A stretch of DNA of 8,791 nucleotides from Desulfobulbaceae bacterium (GTDB lineage Bacteria; Desulfobacterota; Desulfobulbia; Desulfobulbales; Desulfobulbaceae), in the NCBI GenBank assembly GCA_026990725.1, contig JALXCX010000033.1:1-8791 (forward strand), given 5' to 3'. Both the position numbers and the translations under genes were made by a program. Below are positions 1-6,053 of this stretch, one piece after another. Below the pieces are notes generated by a model. That model ran no database searches and was not told where the DNA came from. It saw only the letters and a list, made by a program, of their open reading frames with translations. The first letter of the stretch is position 1; every line of letters starts with the position of its first letter.

Positions 1-2
1 GG

Positions 3-143
3 TTCCACCAGTACCGTTATCCCCATGGCGGTAAGGCGAAGGTGATGGTGACTTATCATCCCCGGTTTTTGCTGCAGCATCCTGAAATGAAACAGGCTGC
101 CTGGGCGGATTTGCAGGCTGTGCAGAAAAATCTCCCCCGGTAG
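3..143 (+). CDS. Uracil-DNA glycosylase, probable family 4 (C-terminal fragment)
   Basis: This is the last 46 codons of a plus-strand gene whose beginning lies outside the window; the reading frame is open from base 3 to a TAG at 141-143. The visible tail contains the run VMVTYHPRFLLQHPEMK, followed by AAWADLQAV. A 'TYHP-x-x-LL' segment followed by a basic/acidic stretch and 'W-x-DLQ' is the usual end of family 4 (Fe-S cluster) uracil-DNA glycosylases and of the DNA-polymerase-related UDG group. These enzymes excise uracil from deaminated or misincorporated DNA, and the HP segment belongs to the DNA-intercalating motif. The Fe-S cysteines and the catalytic motif A would lie upstream and cannot be checked. 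The gene converges with the minus-strand gene ending at 244. The family call rests on the tail alone. Confidence 0.72.
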   Translation, partial: FHQYRYPHGGKAKVMVTYHPRFLLQHPEMKQAAWADLQAVQKNLPR

Positions 144-147
144 TTTG

Positions 148-166
148 CTGCGTGTTGCAGGTTTTT
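148..166 (+). terminator. Possible weak terminator after the UDG gene
   Basis: Four bases after the UDG stop codon, CTGC (148-151) can pair with GCAG (157-160) around a 5-nt loop, and one base later a run of five T follows (162-166). The position suits an intrinsic terminator for the plus-strand gene, but a 4-bp stem is weak. A second short inverted repeat, GTCCAT/ATGGAC (225-238), sits between the two convergent genes and could serve the minus-strand gene; it has no real T tract. Confidence 0.25.
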
Positions 167-243
167 ATCTTGGTGTCTGGCCCCAAATAGGTCATTTCGT
201 AGCGACGCAGTGATCAGGCGAAAGGTCCATTTATGGACAGGCA

Positions 244-849
244 CTATCTGACAGTCAGGACAATGATGTCACTTGCGGCGATGTGATTGAGCAGTTCCGC
301 AACTGGAACTGTTTGCCCGGCAACTGTTATTTTTTGTACGGTTTTTGCGAACCGGACTTTCTGGCGGGTAAGAAATCTTGTCAGTATTTTTTCTCGAATA
401 ATAATTCCCTGTTGTAACAATTCCGGCCCTGTTTCCACGGCAATCAAGTTAAAGAGTTTGAGCGTTATGTAGCCGGACGTATCGGCAGAAGACCATTGTT
501 TCTGCTGCGTTTTTGTCCGCAGAGACGCATGTTGCCCGCCTCGCCTGAAAATCGCCCCTGCCAATCCCGGCATTGCCGCAGAGAGGGCAAGGGTGTCGCC
601 GGGCTGCAGGTGTTTGTGAATATCATCTTCAGCCAATCCGTTAAGAAAAATTGTTTGCACCTTTTCCTCAAGAAATTCCCGGCTAAATCCGGGAAGTGCA
701 ACGAGGAGTTCGGTGAGGGGGATTTCGTGGGCAATCGGTACCAGAAAGCCCCGCTGCAACAGAGTTGTTATCCAGCGCTCAGCCCCCTTTGCAGGATCGA
801 GGTGCAGCGTGACGGGAAGAGAATTTGTAGCAATTGTTGTTTGTTTCAT
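244..849 (-). CDS. Conserved-looking protein of unknown function, 201 aa
   Basis: I cannot assign a function. The protein has no obvious signal peptide or membrane segment. It has two halves: an N-terminal region with VQTIFLNG (about residues 64-71) followed by GDTLALSAAMPGLAGAIF and RRGG (about 84-105), and a C-terminal half rich in basic and hydrophobic residues (Q149-K173). The 'FLNG...GD-x-LALSAAMPGL-x-GA-x-x-RRGG' pattern resembles unnamed proteins I associate with sulfate-reducing bacteria, and the first part loosely recalls a small beta-grasp-like strand pattern; both points are impressions. The ATG at 849 lies 5 nt after the stop of the AEC permease gene, so translation is probably coupled. 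An in-frame TTG at 864 would overlap that gene by 10 nt and has no better ribosome site, so I prefer the ATG. Reading is intact with a TAG stop. Confidence 0.75.
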   Translation of the reverse strand: MKQTTIATNSLPVTLHLDPAKGAERWITTLLQRGFLVPIAHEIPLTELLVALPGFSREFLEEKVQTIFLNGLAEDDIHKHLQPGDTLALSAAMPGLAGAIFRRGGQHASLRTKTQQKQWSSADTSGYITLKLFNLIAVETGPELLQQGIIIREKILTRFLTRQKVRFAKTVQKITVAGQTVPVAELLNHIAASDIIVLTVR

Positions 850-854
850 AATTC

Positions 855-1751
855 TTAAAGCCAACTGTGGATTAGGGGGAGGGTAAAAAAAGATGCCAGA
901 ATGCCGTAGGCGGCAAGGGCTGAGCTTAATCGTGGTTTGAGTCCGGCAATGGAGGCAAGCGCTCCTGCTGTCACCATGGGTGGCATGGCAGTTTCCAGCA
1001 GAGAAACCTGAACGGCCGGGGCAGAGAAATGCAACATTTTGCAGGCACTCAGAAAGACAACAGGGGTGATGAGCAGGCGAAGGGTCAGAGCTGCGGTAAG
1101 GGGTATAAGTTCATCCCTGGGCATAAGCAACCGCATCTGAAATCCAATAGCCACCATCACCACCGGGACCATGGATTTTGCGGTCATCGCAAAGAGCGTA
1201 TGCAGCCATATAGGCAGAGTAACTCCGTGAAGATAGAGAGCGGCAACAAGGGCTATAAAAGGAGGGAACAGAATTATTTTTTTGACGACTGCCAGCGGGG
1301 TTGGCTTTATGCCGGAGCCATACAAAGCAAGAATGAGCGAGCCATAACTCGAAAGAGCCAGAAAAGTTCCAAACTGATCATACAAGATGGCATAGGGAAC
1401 ACCGGTTGAGCCAAAAAAGCGTTCCACCATGGGGATACCTAAAAATGATGTGTTACCAAGTGGTACCATGAGTAATAGGGAACCCGTGGTTTCACGGGAC
1501 CAGCGCATGACTTTGCAGAGTAGCAGTACAGATAAAGCTGAGAAAACAAGTACCAGCCAGGGCATAATAAAAGGAGCCAGAATATTGCCACTGAAATTAA
1601 GTTTTGGCACCTGCTGCAGGATAAGAGCCGGCAAGGCAACATAGATGACATATAGATTCAGGGTCTTATCTGTTTCAGCCGGAAAGATGTGTATATGCTG
1701 AAGAGCCATCCCGATAAGCAGGAGTACGAAAAAGGGGAACACTGTTTCCAT
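855..1751 (-). CDS. AEC-family (auxin efflux carrier-like) permease
   Basis: This is a 298-residue, very hydrophobic membrane protein with about ten predicted membrane spans in two halves, the usual size and layout of the bacterial AEC family (BART superfamily). Members export or exchange small organic anions such as malate or malonate; the substrate here is unknown. Diagnostic features are an N-terminal hydrophobic segment with the family-style FPFFVLLLIGMAL start, the NTSFLGIPM motif (residues 100-108) in the broken helix region, YDQFG (124-128), and a C-terminal half with LETAMPPMVTAGALA. An in-frame TTG at 1769 would add six residues, but ATG 1751 fits family starts better. Neither start has a Shine-Dalgarno sequence, and a promoter candidate sits immediately upstream, so the message may be leaderless. 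The unknown 201-residue protein follows 5 nt downstream. Confidence 0.88.
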   Translation of the reverse strand: METVFPFFVLLLIGMALQHIHIFPAETDKTLNLYVIYVALPALILQQVPKLNFSGNILAPFIMPWLVLVFSALSVLLLCKVMRWSRETTGSLLLMVPLGNTSFLGIPMVERFFGSTGVPYAILYDQFGTFLALSSYGSLILALYGSGIKPTPLAVVKKIILFPPFIALVAALYLHGVTLPIWLHTLFAMTAKSMVPVVMVAIGFQMRLLMPRDELIPLTAALTLRLLITPVVFLSACKMLHFSAPAVQVSLLETAMPPMVTAGALASIAGLKPRLSSALAAYGILASFFTLPLIHSWL

Positions 1752-1759
1752 GGAAGATG

Positions 1760-1789
1760 AATATATCAATAGTTAGAGAGCGTTGTCAG
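1760..1789 (-). promoter_or_regulatory. Candidate sigma-70 promoter of the AEC permease gene
   Basis: On the minus strand, CTGACA (1789-1784, 5/6 match to the -35 consensus) is followed after 18 nt by TATATT (1765-1760, 5/6 match to the -10 consensus). The -10 box ends only 8 nt before the ATG at 1751, so transcription would start at or within a base or two of the start codon. There is no ribosome-binding sequence in the gap. This was found by eye against a consensus only. Confidence 0.35.
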
Positions 1790-1965
1790 ATTCAATAACA
1801 GGGCACTTTGAACTCGAACAAAATATCTAATTATTCAAGGCACCCTACAGACAGCATGATCCGAAAACGTGCATGACACGAAAAATTTTGGCAAAGAATA
1901 CTACCAGCGCCTGACTAAATCCAGTGTTATTGCCACCTGGGTGCAGCTGAACAGTGACCTCATTT

Positions 1966-3048
1966 TTATGATTTTTTGTTAATTCTTCCGACTTCCGGCA
2001 GATAATCATGGAATACATCGCCGTAAATTTCCCAGATGGTTATGAATAATGCTGAGATAATGGGGCCGATAATAATCCCCAGTATCCCAAACATGGTCAG
2101 GCCGCCAAGGGTGCCGAACAGGACAAACAGATCATGCATTTCAGTGTCTTTGCCAACCAGCCTCGGCCGGAGAACGTTGTCAAGGTTTCCGGCCAGAGCG
2201 CCGCAGATAACAGCCAGAATTATCACCCCTTTAAAATCCCCGCCAAGCGCCAGAACAAGTAATGCCGGGCCCCAGATAATGGCCGTCCCGACAGCTGGAA
2301 CCACCGACATCACCGCCATAACCGAACCCCAGAAAATAGCTCCCTGGATACCAGCCAGATAAAAGGCAAAGCCGCATAATCCACCTTGAAGCATGCCGAT
2401 AATAAGGGTGGATTTCATGGTTGCCCCGGCAACGGAGGTAAAGCGTTGTAAAAGACGTTCCTCATCATGGTGAGCCAGGGGCATGTAGTAGAGGATTTTT
2501 TTGAGCAGCACATCCCCTGTGGTCAGGAAATAAAACATGACATAGAGCATGATCATGACATTGAGCAGGGCGTTAAATGTCATTTTGGTCATAGAGGCGA
2601 GGGAATCGATAAGGAAGTTTGAGAGAACACCGACAGCCTGTCCGGCTTTATTTAAGATCATATCCCTGTACGGGAGAATTTCCTGGTAATAGGGAATTCT
2701 TTCAAGGTATCCGGTGAGCATACTCGGTTCTTTGATAAATGATTCAAGCCAGGGAGAGACGGACTGGCCCACATGCACAGCCTGGGCGACGATCACCCCT
2801 ATGAGAAAACTCAGGGGCAGCAGAACCAGGAAGATTATGCCTGTGATCGTTACAATTGAGGCGAGGTTATCCCTGCCCCGGAAGCGGAGGGTCAGCCATT
2901 TATGAATGGGTTTGACCATGGCGGAAAAGAGTCCGGCCATGAAAATGGCCATCAGGAATTGCCTGACCATGGTCAGAAACAGAGCAGAGATCACCACGAC
3001 GAGTACGAGGAGGACGACTTTATTAATTCTGGTGTTTTTTATCTGCAT
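1966..3048 (-). CDS. AI-2E family transporter (PerM/YdiK-like membrane protein)
   Basis: This 360-residue polytopic protein matches the AI-2E/UPF0118 family (PerM, YdiK, YhhQ-type) in length and layout: two N-terminal spans (about 10-28 and 30-45), a third at 62-90, a soluble stretch (about 91-150), then spans to the C terminus. Signature parts are YVMFYFLTTGD (169-179), VVPAVGTAIIWGPALL (249-264), NLDNVLRPRLVG (288-299) and LGGLTMFGILGIIIGPI (314-330). Family members are variously described as quorum-signal exporters, Na+/H+ antiporters or permeases, so the substrate cannot be stated. The ATG at 3048 is preceded by GGAAGA at good spacing, one of the few clear ribosome sites on this strand. 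It lies 75 nt after bioA, so it may be read with the biotin genes, but nothing links it functionally to biotin. Confidence 0.93.
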   Translation of the reverse strand: MQIKNTRINKVVLLVLVVVISALFLTMVRQFLMAIFMAGLFSAMVKPIHKWLTLRFRGRDNLASIVTITGIIFLVLLPLSFLIGVIVAQAVHVGQSVSPWLESFIKEPSMLTGYLERIPYYQEILPYRDMILNKAGQAVGVLSNFLIDSLASMTKMTFNALLNVMIMLYVMFYFLTTGDVLLKKILYYMPLAHHDEERLLQRFTSVAGATMKSTLIIGMLQGGLCGFAFYLAGIQGAIFWGSVMAVMSVVPAVGTAIIWGPALLVLALGGDFKGVIILAVICGALAGNLDNVLRPRLVGKDTEMHDLFVLFGTLGGLTMFGILGIIIGPIISALFITIWEIYGDVFHDYLPEVGRINKKS

Positions 3049-3123
3049 GGTCTTCCAATCGGTTCAGGGTTCAGATGTCTCGTGATGGAGCCTGCCGGGT
3101 TGCGGGGCGGCACATGTTGATTG

Positions 3124-4389
3124 TTACAACTGAGCGGCCTTGAGTGCGGCAGAGGTGAGGGTTGTCAGCTCATCTGTGTTGATAATATAGGGTGGCATCA
3201 GGTAAATCAAGTGGCCAAATGGCCTGATCCAGACCCCCTGCCTGACAAAAAAGTCTTGCAGCTCGCCCATGTTGACCTCTTTTTTCATTTCAATCACCCC
3301 GATGGCGCCCAATACCCGCACATCACGCACCTGGGGGAAATCTTTGGCCGGGGCCAGCTCCTGCTGCAGTTGCTGGGCGATGGACTCTATTTCTTTCTGC
3401 CAGTCTGTCTGCAGCAGCAGGTTGATTGAGGCCGTAGCCACAGCACAGGCAAGAGGGTTGCCCATAAAAGTCGGGCCGTGCATGAACAGGCCGGGAGGGG
3501 CACTGGAAATTGTCTCGGCCACCTGTTTGGTCGCAAGGGTTGCCGCAAGAGTCATGTAACCACCGGTCAGAGCCTTGCCCAGACAGAGAATATCCGGAGT
3601 TACTTCCGCATGTTCGGCGGCAAAGAGTTTTCCTGTACGGCCAAAGCCGGTGGCGATTTCATCAAAGATGAGCAGGACCTTGCAGTCATCGCAGAGTTTA
3701 CGTAATTCACGAAGATACTGCGGGTGGTAAAACCACATGCCACCGGCTCCCTGAACCACAGGTTCTACAATGACGGCGGCCAGTTCGTTTTGATGTCTGG
3801 TCAGCAGGGTTTTTGTTGCAACAATATCATCAGGCTGCCAGCTGTCGGTAAATCTGCATTGCGGGCGGGGGGCAAAAATCTGTTTGGGCAGGGAATCAGA
3901 AAAGAGGGAATGCATGCCGGTTACGGGGTCGCAGACTGACATGGCGTGAAAGGTGTCGCCATGATAGCCGCCCCGGATTGTGAGCAGGCGGTGTTTTTCG
4001 GGATGGCCATCTGCGTGCTGGAATTGAAGAGCCATTTTCAGGGCAACCTCCACGCTGACAGATCCTGAGTCGCAGAGAAAAACCCGGTTTAAATCAGCTG
4101 GAGTCAGATCCACCAGCAGCCGACAGAGTTCAATGGCCGGTTCATGGGTCAGCCCGCCAAACATGATATGGGCCATTTTTTCCATCTGTCCCTGAAGGGC
4201 GGCATTGAGAACCGGATGGTTATAGCCGTGAATGGCTGCCCACCAGGAAGACATGCCGTCAATGAGTGTCCGCCCGTCTTCCAGGGCGATGCGTACCCCG
4301 GATGCCGATTGTACAGGGTACACCGGCAGGGGGTTGGTCATGGATGTGTAGGGATGCCAGATGTGTTGTCGGTCAAAGGTTGTCAGCAT
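3124..4389 (-). CDS. bioA: Adenosylmethionine-8-amino-7-oxononanoate aminotransferase (BioA)
   Basis: BioA is a PLP-dependent class III aminotransferase that converts KAPA (8-amino-7-oxononanoate) to 7,8-diaminopelargonate, normally with S-adenosylmethionine as amino donor, in the cytoplasm. At 421 residues it has the family's usual length. Visible landmarks are WHPYTSM at the N terminus (11-17), GMSSWWAAIHGYNHP (45-59, substrate-site Trp/Tyr region), DSGSVSVEVALKMA (107-120), RGGYHGDT (139-146), the PLP-binding Asp in DEIATGFGRTG (D243), the Schiff-base lysine in LGKALTGGYM (K272), HGPTFMGNPLACA (304-316) and the C-terminal RPFGHLIYLMPPY (389-401). All expected key residues are present. The ATG at 4389 is 10 nt after the stop of the ParB-RAM gene and has no Shine-Dalgarno sequence, suggesting coupling to that gene. 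bioB lies two genes upstream; bioF and bioD are not in the window. Confidence 0.97.
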   Translation of the reverse strand: MLTTFDRQHIWHPYTSMTNPLPVYPVQSASGVRIALEDGRTLIDGMSSWWAAIHGYNHPVLNAALQGQMEKMAHIMFGGLTHEPAIELCRLLVDLTPADLNRVFLCDSGSVSVEVALKMALQFQHADGHPEKHRLLTIRGGYHGDTFHAMSVCDPVTGMHSLFSDSLPKQIFAPRPQCRFTDSWQPDDIVATKTLLTRHQNELAAVIVEPVVQGAGGMWFYHPQYLRELRKLCDDCKVLLIFDEIATGFGRTGKLFAAEHAEVTPDILCLGKALTGGYMTLAATLATKQVAETISSAPPGLFMHGPTFMGNPLACAVATASINLLLQTDWQKEIESIAQQLQQELAPAKDFPQVRDVRVLGAIGVIEMKKEVNMGELQDFFVRQGVWIRPFGHLIYLMPPYIINTDELTTLTSAALKAAQL

Positions 4390-4399
4390 GGAGATGTGC

Positions 4400-5479
4400 T
4401 TATTGACAGTGATCGTCTTTATAGCGGGACAGGCCGGGAATTAATGTCTGGGTGGAGATAACTCCTTTAAGCATCCGGACATTGCCGTGGGTGAACTGGG
4501 AAATCAGCTCGGCATCAGAGGCCAGAAGGTCGCGGGAAAGAACAACTTTGACCAGAAAATCAATGGAGCCGTGGACCGAATGTAGTTCGCGAACCGGTTC
4601 AAGCTGCATTAATTTATCTATGATTCTCCGTTCATGTCGGCCATCGACATTGATAAGAATAAAAAATGTTATATCCTGCTTCATATCAGGATATTCATGC
4701 TCCTTTAAATCTGCCATTTTCTTTCTGAACGCCTCCATGTCGCGGGGGATGAGTTTGTCAATGCCAATTCCGTATTGCCGGGGTTTGGAGTTGTTCCACT
4801 GGTGGGTGGAAATGTAGAGGTAGAGATCATCAACGGTTCGTCCGGGAAAGGATTTGACCAGGCCGCTGCTGCTTATCAGGGTGGCCAGAGGAAGATAAAT
4901 GGTCTGGTACCAGTCCTGTGCGGCCTGCTGGTAGCTGACATCTGTTCTGTTTTGGCTGGCAAGCCAATGCTGGTGCTCTTTTATCTGCAGTTCCAGATGA
5001 TGATATTGATCAAGTTCTGTGAGCGAGATGGATTTGAGCAGTCCGGCAGTGTCTCTGAAATTGATTTTTTCAAGATAGAGTTGATTGGTAAGGGTTTGTT
5101 TTGCCGGCAGCAATTCAACAACACGGGCATGTATTGTCTCCCGGCCAAGCTCTCTGGCCGCGGCAACCCGGTGATGTCCGTCCAGGATGAAGTATTCATC
5201 TTTAATCTGGTACAGGGAAACCGGTGGCAATGCAGCGCCACTGCGCATTGCTTCAAGAATTTGCTGAAAACGGGCTTCCCCTCCCCGGTTTCTAGCTCTG
5301 AACTCTCCATCAAAATCACGGTAGCGGCCCACGGTCCCGCAAATTTTATTAATTGGCACCTCTACAGCGCCCCGGTCAATGGTTTCGGAGGCCTCTTCAG
5401 CTTCCCGAACCTTGTCAAATTGCCGGGGGCTTTTTTGTTTTTTGCTGAAGTTTTGCAGAAATTTACAGTTCGAAAACAT
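4400..5479 (-). CDS. ParB/sulfiredoxin-like domain protein with C-terminal Lrp/AsnC-type (RAM) ligand-binding domain
   Basis: The 359-residue product appears to be a three-part fusion. Residues about 41-125 look like a ParB/Srx-type fold: VPINKICGTVGRYRDF, then FQQILEAMRSG, LPPVSLYQIKDEYFILDGHHRVAAARELG; DGHHR (100-104) is the phosphate/nucleotide-binding box of this superfamily. The middle (about 145-245) has AAQDWYQTIYLPLATLI and FPGRTVDDLYLYISTH, a pattern I associate with DUF4032-like and ParB-linked regions. The end (about 266-346) reads as a RAM/ACT-like domain of the Lrp/AsnC family: DITFFILINVDGRHERRI, LEPVRELHSVHGSIDFLVKV, GNVRMLKGVISTQTL. I see no helix-turn-helix, so direct DNA binding is not supported. 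It overlaps the metallophosphoesterase gene by 17 nt and precedes bioA by 10 nt. A metabolite-sensing regulatory role is inference; the function is unknown. The ATG at 5479 lacks a Shine-Dalgarno sequence, and the basic first 25 residues may not all be translated. Confidence 0.82.
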   Translation of the reverse strand: MFSNCKFLQNFSKKQKSPRQFDKVREAEEASETIDRGAVEVPINKICGTVGRYRDFDGEFRARNRGGEARFQQILEAMRSGAALPPVSLYQIKDEYFILDGHHRVAAARELGRETIHARVVELLPAKQTLTNQLYLEKINFRDTAGLLKSISLTELDQYHHLELQIKEHQHWLASQNRTDVSYQQAAQDWYQTIYLPLATLISSSGLVKSFPGRTVDDLYLYISTHQWNNSKPRQYGIGIDKLIPRDMEAFRKKMADLKEHEYPDMKQDITFFILINVDGRHERRIIDKLMQLEPVRELHSVHGSIDFLVKVVLSRDLLASDAELISQFTHGNVRMLKGVISTQTLIPGLSRYKDDHCQ

Positions 5480-6050
5480 AAGAGCCGCAACAGTTAATAA
5501 TTTTTGTGTTGTTGATTCGGGTTATCCGTTCTGTATCTTTACGAAAGCTGGCATGTATATGTCCATGCAGGAAATATTTGGGCTGAAACCTGTGTATCAG
5601 GTTGTGAAATGACCTGAACCCGCGGTGGCATCTGTCTTCTGCGTCATGTATATGGCGCAGAGGTGCATGGGCAAAGACAATATCCACAGGGTTTCGCCAG
5701 AGGGTAAAGTAGAGCTTGAAGAGTTGTAGACGCATCTGTGTCTCATGATATTGATGCTTTCCTCCATTATACCATCTTGATCCAGAAATGCCCAGCAGGC
5801 GCAGACCGCCAATGCTGGTCGTGGTAAAACTCAGGTCCATGCAGCCCACAGGCGGGCTCTGCCGGTAGCGCAGGTCATGGTTGCCAAGCACATAATACAG
5901 TGGTGCGTCGATGCGTTGCCGAACAGAGGTGAGGTATTCAGGGGGCAGATCGCCGCAGGAGAGGATCAGGTCAATCTTGCCAAACTGGCCGGCATCAAAG
6001 TTATCCTTCAGTTCCCGCACTTCAATATCGGATATCGCCAGAATCCTCAC
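5463..6050 (-). CDS. Calcineurin-like metallophosphoesterase
   Basis: This is a 195-residue cytoplasmic protein of the calcineurin-like phosphoesterase superfamily, which hydrolyses phosphomono- or diesters with two metal ions; its substrate is unknown. Motifs in order: SDIE (D8), CGDL (D34), GNHD (N57, H58, D59), FAHAPL (H128) and LHGHIH (H162, H164). The first motif is normally D-x-H; here the histidine position is a glutamate (E10). I recall the same D-x-E form in a group of bacterial phosphoesterases that also share CGDL-x-PEYL, PP-x-GC and QYHETQM-like segments, all present here, so it is probably a subfamily trait and not damage. The start is GTG at 6050, 3 nt after the bioB stop, and places the first beta strand (RILAIS) right at the N terminus as expected. 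The 3' end overlaps the ParB-RAM gene by 17 nt. Confidence 0.9.
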   Translation of the reverse strand: MRILAISDIEVRELKDNFDAGQFGKIDLILSCGDLPPEYLTSVRQRIDAPLYYVLGNHDLRYRQSPPVGCMDLSFTTTSIGGLRLLGISGSRWYNGGKHQYHETQMRLQLFKLYFTLWRNPVDIVFAHAPLRHIHDAEDRCHRGFRSFHNLIHRFQPKYFLHGHIHASFRKDTERITRINNTKIINCCGSYVFEL

Positions 6051-6053
6051 GGC

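Noticed and set aside
56..244. A 62-codon minus-strand open frame between the unknown gene and the UDG tail
   Set aside because: Its upstream half is antisense to the UDG coding end, it has no ribosome site, and its product shows no recognisable motif.
1869..1885. CGTG-CATGA-CACG dyad next to AAAATTTT
   Set aside because: The 4-bp arms are short enough to be expected by chance, and there is no promoter or gene start nearby that would give it a role.
3049..3123. A terminator between bioA and the AI-2E gene
   Set aside because: A TGCCG/CGGCA pairing is possible on the minus strand, but the loop is 10 nt and no T run follows, so it does not qualify as an intrinsic terminator.
4775..5497. A 240-codon plus-strand open frame opposite the ParB-RAM gene
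   Set aside because: It is wholly antisense to a gene with recognisable domains, its product has no coherent fold pattern, and it has no credible ribosome site. It is a shadow of codon bias on the other strand.
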